Positions 40,731 to 49,212 of a DNA stretch of 64,000 bases are shown in pieces (position 1 is the stretch's first letter; each line of letters begins with the position of its first letter). The stretch is from HyVt-105 sp049975425 (lineage in GTDB: Bacteria > Bacteroidota > Bacteroidia > Bacteroidales > VadinHA17). The notes beneath the pieces are model-generated. The model was given only the letters and a program-made list of their open reading frames with translations. It did not search any database and had not been told where the DNA came from. Both the position numbers and the translations under genes were made by a program. The DNA lies in assembly GCA_049975425.1 (NCBI GenBank), contig JBNGDI010000014.1, forward strand, positions 1 to 64,000, written 5' to 3'.

Positions 40731-43214
40731 TTACTCCAGTTCCACGATGGTTACTCCGGCTCCGCCACGTTCCACATGCTCATCGCGGCAGGATCGAACC
40801 AGGTCCACTCCGGTCAGGTAATCGCGGATCAGTTGGCGAAGGATACCGTCGCCTTTGCCGTGCAGGATGCGCACTTCACCGGCTCCCACCATCACCGCCT
40901 CATCAATAAACTGCATCACGGCCTGGAGGGCCTCGTCGCCCCGCATGCCCCGTACATCCTTTTCCGGATGAAAATGCAGCTTCCTCTCCATCAGGTTGAA
41001 ACCCTGATCTGAGGCACCTCCCCGCTGCCTTTCCTGTCGCTTGTACTCTGCTTCGGATATTTTCTGCAACTTTTTCTCATCCAAAGTGGTGATCATCTGA
41101 CCGAAACGAACCAGGATGCTCCGGCCGTTCATATCCATCACCTCCCCCACCGCATCATGACCCACCATTTTCACCAGGTCGCCGGGCTGAAAGCCGGTTG
41201 AGGCGGCTTCCCTTTCCTTCCTGCCGGAAGGTTTCCCCGTTACGGCACCTGTCCGGCGCCCCAGCCGCTGCCATTCCCTTTCCAGGGAAGCAATCTTTTT
41301 CCCGGCCTGATCCTTCAGCGGGTCTTTCTTCTCAAGCATCCGTTTCCGTCTCTCTTCCATCTCCCGCCGGGCCTTCCGCGTGGCTTCCCTTTCCGCCTGC
41401 GCCTCGCGGATCATGCGAATAGTATTTTCAATGTTCCGGTTAGCCCCGTCCAGAATCTCCCTGGCTTCCTCCCGGGCTTTTTCCAGTATCTCTTTCCGCG
41501 ACTGCTCGGTGGTTTTTATTTCCTGCAGGTACCTTCCCAGGGTTTGCTCCAGCTGCCTTTCCATCTGACGAATCCGGGCCCGTTTTTTCTCCCAGTACCG
41601 TTTATCGCGAACAATGTCTTTCAGGTGCCGGTCGAACTCCACATGGTCTTTCCCCACCTTTGAGGAGGCTTTTTCCAGGATATCTTCCGGAAGGCCTATC
41701 TTCCGGGCAATCTCAAAGGCAAACGAACTGCCGGGCTTGCCTATTTCCAGGCGGAAGAGGGGCCGCATCGCATGGTTATCGAACAGCATGGCCCCGTTCT
41801 CCGCCCCTTCGGCGGAAGCAGCAAAATGTTTCAGGTTGGTGTAATGGGTGGTGATCACTCCATAGGTTCCCAGTTCAAGCAACCGGCCGAGGATGGCTTC
41901 GGCGATAGATCCACCCAGCTGAGGCTCAGTCCCCGTGCCGAATTCATCAATCAGAACCAGTGTGGATGAACCGGCATGCTTCAGGAAATATTTCATGTTG
42001 GTAAGATGGGAACTGTAAGTGCTCAGGTCGTTCTCAATAGACTGCTCGTCGCCGATATCAATAAATATCTGCCGGAACAGGCCGGTCTCCGAATCCTCAT
42101 GCATGGGCACCAGCAGGCCGCATTGCAGCATATACTGCAGCAAACCCACCGTTTGCAGGCACACCGACTTGCCCCCGGCGTTCGGGCCGGAAATGACCAG
42201 GATACGTTTCTGTTCCGTGAGGGTGATGGTAAGCGGTACAACCTCCTTCCCTTCTTTCCGGAAGTTCAGCAGCAGCAGCGGATGGATTGCTTCACGCCAC
42301 CGCATGGCGGGCCGGTCTTTCACCAGGGGAAGGCCCCCGCCTATTTCTTTCGCCAGCAGGGCCCGGGCCCGGGCAAAGTCGACTTCCCCCAGAAAGACAT
42401 AGTTTTCTGCCAGGTCGTCCGTATAGGGACGCAGGCGGGAAGTCAATTCCACCAGTATCCGGACCACTTCCCTCCTTTCAGCATATTCCAGTTCCACCAG
42501 GTCGTTGTTCAGTTCCACCACTGCGGCGGGTTCGATATAGACGGTTTTCCCGGTGCCTGATTCGTCGTGCACCATGCCCCTGATCATCCGCTTATGACCG
42601 GCTGGTACGGGAATAACCAGCCGGCCCTGCCGGATAGAGAGAGCCGTATCGGGTTCCACCCAGCCGTCCTGAACAGACTTTTTCAGCAGCCGCTGCATTC
42701 TGGCTGATACTTCCTGGTGTTTGGCCGCCATTTCCGAACGGATACGGGCCAGCTCAGAGGAAGCTTTGTCTTTGATGGCCCCTTTCCTGTCGAGCACCTG
42801 GTCAATGAGGCGGGTGACCATGGGATACAAAACCGTTTTCCCTGCCAGTGCAGCCATTTCCGGTGTTTCCGGGTCTCTTTTCTTCAACAGAAAGCTTCTA
42901 ATGGCCCGGACCGTTTCCTGTGATTGCCGCAGGGCCAGTAGTTCCTCCCGGGTGAAATGGCTTCCCTCGGCCCGTGTACGGGCAAAAGCCGGACGCAGGT
43001 CGGCAAAGTGACCGGAAGGGAAACCGTCTCCTTCGGCAAGAAGCCGGCAGCATTCTTCCACTTTGTGAAGCTCTTTTCTCACTTCTTCCGGATCGGTCAT
43101 AAACGCCATGGCCTCCACTTTTTCCTCACCCAGGGAGCCAAGGCATTTCTCCCCCAGCATGGCACGGATACGCGAAAAACCAGTTTTTTCTTCGAATGCG
43201 GCCGGATAGATCAT
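40731..43214 (-). CDS. mutS2: MutS2 family ATPase/endonuclease
   Basis: MutS2 suppresses homologous recombination and, in some bacteria, acts on stalled ribosomes. The 827-residue protein has the MutS2 core, Walker A ISGPNAGGKSVCL (about residue 345), Walker B VLIDEFGTGTEPQLGGSIAEA, a long coiled coil (about 520-650, rich in KARREMEERRKR), and a C-terminal Smr domain (DVRGMRGDEALQAVMQFIDEAVM, RILHGKGDGILRQLIRDYL). No N-terminal MutS mismatch domain is present, which separates it from MutS. A -7 box lies just upstream. Confidence 0.95.
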   Translation of the reverse strand: MIYPAAFEEKTGFSRIRAMLGEKCLGSLGEEKVEAMAFMTDPEEVRKELHKVEECCRLLAEGDGFPSGHFADLRPAFARTRAEGSHFTREELLALRQSQETVRAIRSFLLKKRDPETPEMAALAGKTVLYPMVTRLIDQVLDRKGAIKDKASSELARIRSEMAAKHQEVSARMQRLLKKSVQDGWVEPDTALSIRQGRLVIPVPAGHKRMIRGMVHDESGTGKTVYIEPAAVVELNNDLVELEYAERREVVRILVELTSRLRPYTDDLAENYVFLGEVDFARARALLAKEIGGGLPLVKDRPAMRWREAIHPLLLLNFRKEGKEVVPLTITLTEQKRILVISGPNAGGKSVCLQTVGLLQYMLQCGLLVPMHEDSETGLFRQIFIDIGDEQSIENDLSTYSSHLTNMKYFLKHAGSSTLVLIDEFGTGTEPQLGGSIAEAILGRLLELGTYGVITTHYTNLKHFAASAEGAENGAMLFDNHAMRPLFRLEIGKPGSSFAFEIARKIGLPEDILEKASSKVGKDHVEFDRHLKDIVRDKRYWEKKRARIRQMERQLEQTLGRYLQEIKTTEQSRKEILEKAREEAREILDGANRNIENTIRMIREAQAEREATRKARREMEERRKRMLEKKDPLKDQAGKKIASLEREWQRLGRRTGAVTGKPSGRKEREAASTGFQPGDLVKMVGHDAVGEVMDMNGRSILVRFGQMITTLDEKKLQKISEAEYKRQERQRGGASDQGFNLMERKLHFHPEKDVRGMRGDEALQAVMQFIDEAVMVGAGEVRILHGKGDGILRQLIRDYLTGVDLVRSCRDEHVERGGAGVTIVELE

Positions 43215-43233
43215 TAGAAAAATTTATTCATGG

Positions 43234-43241
43234 CAAAGGTA
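43234..43241 (-). promoter_or_regulatory. -7 promoter element for mutS2
   Basis: Minus-strand TACCTTTG matches TAnnTTTG, 19 nt upstream of the mutS2 ATG. No -33 TTTG is seen. The interval 43215-43314 is shared with the divergent M28 peptidase gene. Confidence 0.5.
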
Positions 43242-43314
43242 CAATGAAAATTGATTTTTCTATTTTTAAGGTTTCATTGGAAAATAACACATACCCATTT
43301 TAATCCTTAAAAAA

Positions 43315-44862
43315 ATGAAACGTTTTTTCTCTGTTTTTTGCATTGCGTTCCTTCTGGTTCCCTGTTTGCTGAATGCTCAGGAAGAAAAGGCAGATCTGGC
43401 AATGATTTACCGGATCAAGCAGGAAGGGTTCAAAAATTCTGACATTGAAGAGTTGTCATATTATATGACCGATCTGGCCGGTCCCCGGCTCACGGCCTCC
43501 AGAATGAAAAAACGGGCCGATACGCTGGCCAGGGATAAAATGATTGAATACGGACTGAAAAACGTACGGATTGAAGAAACCCGGCCGTTTGAAAGGGGCG
43601 GATGGGACAATACCCGAACCTATGTGGCAATGACTGAACCTTACTACGCCCAGTTAACGGCGGTACCGAAAGCATGGACCGCCGGCACCGGCGGACCGGT
43701 TGAAGGCGAAGCCGTTCTTCTGGAAATCAATCGGCTGGAAGATCTGGAGGCATACAGCGGCAGGCTGAAAGGAAAGGTTGTTGTGATTCCTTCAGACGAC
43801 ACCTATGAAGTATCGTATGAACCCATGGCCCGGAGACTGACGGAAGAAGACCTGGAGGCAAGGGCACAGGCTTCTTACCGTGCCCGGGGCAACTACCGGA
43901 TGAGGGATTTTGAAGCCTACCGGCAGCGCATGGAGTTGCAGCTGGCCCTGGCTTCCTTTCTGAAAAAGGAAGGCGTCCTGGCCCTGCTCACCGCCTCGGG
44001 GGAATTCAATGTACCCCGTTCATCGGGAGCCAATCATACCTGGGGAAAGGAGCCCCCGCTCACCGAACTGCTGATGCCCATTGAACACCACGGCCGGATA
44101 GTCCGGTTCCTGCGGCACGAGGTCCCCGTAAAACTGGAAATCGACGTCCGCAATGAATTCACGGAAAACCTGCACGTAACCAATGTGATCGGGGAAATCC
44201 CCGGCACCGACCGGAAGCTGAAGGACCAGGTGGTGCTGCTGGGAGCCCACTGGGATTCCTGGCACGGAGGAACGGGGGCAGCCGACAACGCCTCGGGATG
44301 CATTGTGATGATGGAAGCCATGAGAATATTGCAAAACCTGGGTATACAGCCACGCCGAACCATACGCATTGCCCTGTGGGGAGGGGAAGAACAGGGATTG
44401 CACGGATCGAGGGGGTACGTGGAAAAATATATCCGTGATACAGCAGGGACCCTGTTGCCAGGATACGAACAGTTCACCCTTTACCTGAACATGGATAACG
44501 GCACCGGAAAATTCCGGGGCATTTACCTGCAGGAGAACGATATGCTGCGGCCGGTTTTCGAGGCCTGGCTGGAGCCTTTTGCCGACATGGGCTGTTCTAC
44601 GGTAACCCTAAGGAACACCAGCGGCACGGATCATCTTTCCTTTGACGCCCTGGGGCTGCCGGCGTTTCAGTTCATTCAGGACCCCATTGAGTACGGCAGG
44701 GGGTATCATACCCTGATGGACACCTATGAACGCCTCCTGATGGATGACCTGAGGCACAATGCCGTGATCGTGGCCGCCCTGGCATACCATGCCGCCATGC
44801 GAGACGAGCAGCTTCCAGGAAAGCCTCTGCCTGAAGAAACAGAGGGAAGAAGGGGATTCTGA
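43315..44862 (+). CDS. secreted M28-family metallopeptidase
   Basis: The 515-residue protein has a signal peptide (to about residue 21, CLLNAQ) and a zinc aminopeptidase domain with the M28 ligands: His in LLGAHWDSW, Asp in TGAADNASGC, the catalytic Glu pair in ALWGGEEQGLHGS, Asp in YLNMDNGTG and His in GRGYHTLMDT. A PA-like insertion (about 115-290) precedes it. It probably trims amino acids from peptides in the periplasm or outside. It is convergent with the oligopeptidase gene. Confidence 0.93.
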   Translation: MKRFFSVFCIAFLLVPCLLNAQEEKADLAMIYRIKQEGFKNSDIEELSYYMTDLAGPRLTASRMKKRADTLARDKMIEYGLKNVRIEETRPFERGGWDNTRTYVAMTEPYYAQLTAVPKAWTAGTGGPVEGEAVLLEINRLEDLEAYSGRLKGKVVVIPSDDTYEVSYEPMARRLTEEDLEARAQASYRARGNYRMRDFEAYRQRMELQLALASFLKKEGVLALLTASGEFNVPRSSGANHTWGKEPPLTELLMPIEHHGRIVRFLRHEVPVKLEIDVRNEFTENLHVTNVIGEIPGTDRKLKDQVVLLGAHWDSWHGGTGAADNASGCIVMMEAMRILQNLGIQPRRTIRIALWGGEEQGLHGSRGYVEKYIRDTAGTLLPGYEQFTLYLNMDNGTGKFRGIYLQENDMLRPVFEAWLEPFADMGCSTVTLRNTSGTDHLSFDALGLPAFQFIQDPIEYGRGYHTLMDTYERLLMDDLRHNAVIVAALAYHAAMRDEQLPGKPLPEETEGRRGF

Positions 44863-44956
44863 GAGGGATGGTTCAACAACCCCTGCGCCAGGTGAAAACT
44901 GGTACAGTGTTCATTTATGCCTGTTCGGTTCACGGCGGGTTCCAGCCCGACGTGTT

Positions 44957-47131
44957 TTATTCGTCTATTCCCAGCAGGTCGAACATAAAGGCGTATTCCA
45001 TGGCCGTTTCGCGGTAGCGGCGGAAGCGACCCGACTGCCCCCCGTGGCCGGCATCCATATTGATATGGAACAGGAGGAGGTTGTTGTCGGTTTTCATATC
45101 GCGGAGCTTTGCCACCCATTTGGCGGGTTCCCAGTACTGCACCTGTGAATCCCAGTAGCCCGTGGTCACCAGGATATGGGGATAATCCATGGCCTGCACA
45201 TTATCGTAAGGCGAGTACGAAAGCATATACCGGTAATAAACACTGTCATTGGGGTTTCCCCATTCATCGTATTCGAAGGTTGTAAGGGGAATGCTTTCGT
45301 CCAGCATGGTGGTTACCACATCCACAAAAGGAACGGCGGCAATGACTCCCCGGTACAGCTCCGGGCGGAGGTTGATCACCGCCCCGATCAGCAACCCGCC
45401 GGCACTCCCGCCCATGGCAAACAGCTTATCGGGGCTGGTATACTGATTTTCAATCAGCCAGGCGGCACAGTCGTTGAAATCGGTAAAGGTATTCATTTTG
45501 TTCAGCAGCTTGCCTTCTTCATACCATTCCTGTCCCATTTCGCTCCCGCCCCGTATATGGGCAATGGCATAAGCTACCCCCCGGTCGAGGAGGCTGATAA
45601 TGGTGGAACGGAACCCTGCATCCATGGATGAACCGTAAGATCCATACCCGTACAGCAGGAGGGGATTGTTGCCATCGGGCTTCATCCCTTTCGGATGCAC
45701 CATGGAGATGGGTATCTCCGTTCCGTCCTGTGCCGTGGCAAACAGCCGTTTCACTTCATACTTTGTGGGATCGTACCCGCCGAGAACCTCATCCTGCTTG
45801 CGCAGGGTCTTTTCCCGGGTTCTCATATTGAAATCATACACTGAATTGGGGGTAACCAGCGAGGAATAGCTGTACCTCAAGGTTTCGGTATCAAATTCCG
45901 GATTCACGGATATTCTGGCCGAATAAGCCTCCTCCCCGAAATCAATGGAATAATCCGTTGCCCCGTCCCAGGAGATCACCCGCAGGTTGGTCAGTCCCTT
46001 CACCCGTTCGTCTACCACCAGGAAACCGGTGAACAATTCGAATCCTTCAAACAGCACATCGGGGCGGTGGGGAATAACATCCGTCCAGTTTTCCAGGGTG
46101 GTGCGTGTAACCGGGGTTTTGACCAGCTTGAAGTTCTTGGCACCTCCGGCATTGGTCCGGATATAAAAATGATCACCAAAATGGTCAACGTAATATTCCA
46201 GGTTGCGCTGGCGTGGCTGGATCACCCGGAAGTTCCCCTCAGGATTTCCGGCATCGAGATACCGGTATTCGGTGGACAGGGTCTGGGTGGAAGCGATCAT
46301 AAGGTATTTCTTCGATTTTGTTTTGAACACCCGGCATGAAAAGGTTTCGTCGTCTTCGAAGTACACCTCCCGGTCGGAAGCCACGTCTGTTCCCAGCACA
46401 TGTTTCATGATCCTTTCAGCCCGCAGCGTTTGCATGTTCTTGCCCGTATAGAAAACGGTGCTATTGTCGTTGGCCCAGGTCCCTCCGGAGGTATTCGGAA
46501 TCTCATCGGCGAGCATTTCACCGGTTTCCAGGTTCTTGAAACGCAGGGTGTAGCGACGTCTTCCCACGGTATCTTCGGCAAACGCCAGCAGGCGGTTGTC
46601 CGGGCTTACCGAAAGGCCCGTTACGGAGTAAAAGTCATGCCCTTCTGCCATCCGGTTTACATCCAGCATAATTTCTTCAGGGCTGTCAGGCGATCCTTTC
46701 CTGCGGCAATAAAAAGGATATTCCTTTCCTTCCTCGTACCGGGTGTAATAATAGTACCCGTTCTCAAAATAAGGAACCGAGGCATCGTCTTGCTTGATCC
46801 TGCCCACGATTTCTTCAAATATTTTTTCCTGCAGCTCTTCCGTATGGGCCAGCATGGCCTGCTTGTAGGCATTTTCAGCTTCCAGGTAATCGAGCACCCG
46901 CCGGGTTTGTTCATCAGGGTTCTCAGCCGATTTTTGTTCGTCGGTCAAGCGCATCCAGTAATACGGATCGATCCGGGTATCCCCGTGGATCACCAGCATT
47001 TTTTCCACTTTTTCCGCCACGGGTGGCTCTGCAGAAGGAACTTTCCCCTGCTTTCCGCAGGACAGAATGAGAAAAGCCATGCCCGTAAACAGCATGGCCG
47101 GCCAGAAGCAAACAGATGTGTTGAATTTCAT
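44957..47131 (-). CDS. ptrB: S9 oligopeptidase (oligopeptidase B-like), lipoprotein
   Basis: The 724-residue protein has a lipoprotein signal ending LILSCGKQ, then a beta-propeller domain (DTRIDPYYWMRL, LRFKNLETGEML) and an S9 catalytic domain: YGYGSYGSSMDAGF, nucleophile Ser in FAMGGSAGGLLIG, Asp in TTGYWDSQVQY, His in MDAGHGGQSGRFRRY. YYWMRL and GSYGSS fit oligopeptidase B, which cuts after basic residues. Start at 47131 is preferred because the longer frame adds 20 residues before the signal sequence. E. coli PtrB is cytoplasmic; a lipoprotein signal here suggests export. Confidence 0.9.
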   Translation of the reverse strand: MKFNTSVCFWPAMLFTGMAFLILSCGKQGKVPSAEPPVAEKVEKMLVIHGDTRIDPYYWMRLTDEQKSAENPDEQTRRVLDYLEAENAYKQAMLAHTEELQEKIFEEIVGRIKQDDASVPYFENGYYYYTRYEEGKEYPFYCRRKGSPDSPEEIMLDVNRMAEGHDFYSVTGLSVSPDNRLLAFAEDTVGRRRYTLRFKNLETGEMLADEIPNTSGGTWANDNSTVFYTGKNMQTLRAERIMKHVLGTDVASDREVYFEDDETFSCRVFKTKSKKYLMIASTQTLSTEYRYLDAGNPEGNFRVIQPRQRNLEYYVDHFGDHFYIRTNAGGAKNFKLVKTPVTRTTLENWTDVIPHRPDVLFEGFELFTGFLVVDERVKGLTNLRVISWDGATDYSIDFGEEAYSARISVNPEFDTETLRYSYSSLVTPNSVYDFNMRTREKTLRKQDEVLGGYDPTKYEVKRLFATAQDGTEIPISMVHPKGMKPDGNNPLLLYGYGSYGSSMDAGFRSTIISLLDRGVAYAIAHIRGGSEMGQEWYEEGKLLNKMNTFTDFNDCAAWLIENQYTSPDKLFAMGGSAGGLLIGAVINLRPELYRGVIAAVPFVDVVTTMLDESIPLTTFEYDEWGNPNDSVYYRYMLSYSPYDNVQAMDYPHILVTTGYWDSQVQYWEPAKWVAKLRDMKTDNNLLLFHINMDAGHGGQSGRFRRYRETAMEYAFMFDLLGIDE

Positions 47132-47171
47132 GTTGGTTGTGTAAGATTTTTTGAGTGGTAAACGGAAAAAA

Positions 47172-47179
47172 CAAATGTA
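47172..47179 (-). promoter_or_regulatory. -7 promoter element for the oligopeptidase gene
   Basis: Minus-strand TACATTTG matches TAnnTTTG, 40 nt upstream of the chosen start. It lies between the oligopeptidase and the FakA-FakB-like gene. Confidence 0.42.
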
Positions 47180-47206
47180 ATAAATTTTCAATATCTCCGC
47201 GTTCTG

Positions 47207-49048
47207 TCACTTTTTCAACAGAGCCACGGCCACGGTCCCCACCCCGGCATGCAGGGCAAGGGCCGGCGATATCTGTACCACTGATACGGGATCCTTTCCG
47301 GTGATCTTCTTTATTTCGGAAGTGAACCAGCCGGTCATTCCCGGGTTCCGGGCCTGGAGCACCATATAATCCTCAATGCCCCCATCCTTTTTCATTTTTC
47401 TGATTTCACGCAGGATCCTATTCAGAATGCTTTTCTGACTGAAAGACTTTCCAAATTGGATGGCTTTCCCTTCGGAATCGACCGTGATGATGGGTTTCAT
47501 GTTCAGCATTTTCCCGATAAACCCTTTCAGGGGACTGACCCTGCCGCTACGTACCAGGTATTTCAGATCGCGCACCCCTACAAACAGGCGGGCAGACTTA
47601 AACCAGCGCTTTCCAACCCGCACTGTTTCTTCTTGCGATTTACCTTCTTCAAGGGCACGGACCATTTTCAGAATACCCAGACCCATTCCTCCCGAGATCT
47701 GTTTCGAGTCGATCACGGTGATCTTCCTGCCCGTTTCATTCGAAACTTTTCGGGCAGCCTGTACACTGTTCTTCCAGGTACCTGAAAAATGCGCTGACAG
47801 GTGGACGGCAATTACCGAATCATAATAATTCAGCAGCCGGGTAAATAACTGCACAAAAGCCGTTTCATTGACCTGGGAGGTGGTGGGGTTCGATTTTTTA
47901 TCCTGCATCAGGGTATAAAACTGCTCCGGTTTGATGGTCAGCCGGTCGAGGTACTGGGAACCGCCGATTTCCACCTGGATAGGAAGCTGGTGAATCTGGT
48001 AATGGTCCAGGATCACTTCCGGCAGGTCGCAGGTGGAATCGGTCACCAGTGCTACGGAAGATTTCCGGTGGTGGATCATTTCGTACTGGCGTACCATATC
48101 GTCGGCTTTCTGGAAGGCGATACGGCTGTACTGGTTGAGTCCGGCCACCAGGGTATCGGGGTGATTGGTATGCACGTGCAGCCTCAGGGTCTGTCCCAAA
48201 CCGGCGATCACCACCGAGTCACCGCTGGCATCGGCCAGTTCCCTCACCCTGTTTTTGTTGATATTTTCTCCCCTGAGCATCACTTCGGTGCAGTACCGGT
48301 AGTTGATTTCCCGGTAAAAAGTATCATGCACGGCATTCAAATGCACTACATCACTGCTTACTTTCAATACTTTTTTCAGGTTCCGGTCGGTTACATATTC
48401 CATCATCCCTTCCAGGAAAACGACAAAACCCTTGGCGCCGGCATCCACAACCCGGGCCATGGACAGTTCCTTCAGCTTTTCGGTAGTGCCTTTCAGCGAC
48501 TCCCTGGCCACTTCCAGTGACCGGCTCAGCATTTCATTAAAATCTTTCAGTTCTTCTTTCCGGGTATGTATATATTCGGCCCATTCCCTGATCACGGTCA
48601 GCATGGTGCCCTCCACCGGATGGGTCAGGGCATCGTACACGTAGCTGACTGCCTTTTTCACTGAGTCGGCAAAAGACGAAACGCTAACCTCCTGTTCGCG
48701 GGGCGCTTCGGCACTCATTCCGTAAAGGAACTGGGCAAAGATCACCCCCGAATTTCCCCGGGCGCCGGTCAGGGCCGCCAGTGCAATGGCATCGGCCGTA
48801 TTCTTGTATGACTTATCGGGTTGCAACTGGTCGATCACCGCGCGGATAGTCGTGGCCAGGTTGGTGCCGGTATCAGCATCAGGCACCGGAAATACGTTTA
48901 TGAGGTTGATCTCTTCCTGGTGCTCGAACAGCTTTCTTGCTCCCGCCAGGAAAAGAGCGTACAGTCCGGTACCGTTCAAACGGGTAATATGGGCTGGCAA
49001 TACTGGCATTTCTTTTTTGTTTTCAGACTGATTTATTTCCCGGCTCAT
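47207..49048 (-). CDS. fused DAK2-DegV protein (FakA-FakB-like fatty acid kinase)
   Basis: The 613-residue protein joins two units that are separate genes in Firmicutes. The N-terminal DhaL/DAK2 kinase domain (about 20-210) has the metal motif NVFPVPDADTGTNLATTI and GARGNSGVIFAQFL; a FakA-like middle region follows (about 215-310, VIAGLGQTLRLHVHTNHPD). The C-terminal DegV domain (about 325-613) has VTDSTCDLPE, PTTSQVN, SAHFSGTWKNS and LVRSGRVSPLKGF. FakA phosphorylates fatty acids bound by the DegV protein FakB, so a fused enzyme-carrier is the likely role. Start ATG at 49048; the longer frame begins with TTG. Confidence 0.88.
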   Translation of the reverse strand: MSREINQSENKKEMPVLPAHITRLNGTGLYALFLAGARKLFEHQEEINLINVFPVPDADTGTNLATTIRAVIDQLQPDKSYKNTADAIALAALTGARGNSGVIFAQFLYGMSAEAPREQEVSVSSFADSVKKAVSYVYDALTHPVEGTMLTVIREWAEYIHTRKEELKDFNEMLSRSLEVARESLKGTTEKLKELSMARVVDAGAKGFVVFLEGMMEYVTDRNLKKVLKVSSDVVHLNAVHDTFYREINYRYCTEVMLRGENINKNRVRELADASGDSVVIAGLGQTLRLHVHTNHPDTLVAGLNQYSRIAFQKADDMVRQYEMIHHRKSSVALVTDSTCDLPEVILDHYQIHQLPIQVEIGGSQYLDRLTIKPEQFYTLMQDKKSNPTTSQVNETAFVQLFTRLLNYYDSVIAVHLSAHFSGTWKNSVQAARKVSNETGRKITVIDSKQISGGMGLGILKMVRALEEGKSQEETVRVGKRWFKSARLFVGVRDLKYLVRSGRVSPLKGFIGKMLNMKPIITVDSEGKAIQFGKSFSQKSILNRILREIRKMKKDGGIEDYMVLQARNPGMTGWFTSEIKKITGKDPVSVVQISPALALHAGVGTVAVALLKK

Positions 49049-49212
49049 GTTTTTCCCGGGGGATATCAAAGACAGAAGCTTCCGGTAATCCTCCGGTCGA
49101 ATTTTGACTACTTGTTTTTCAGTGGTTTAATAATTGCGGGACAGAAGCCGGTCAACAAATTCCGGATGAAAGGTATGAAATATTTCTGACATGCGCAGAA
49201 ATACTTCCCTGT

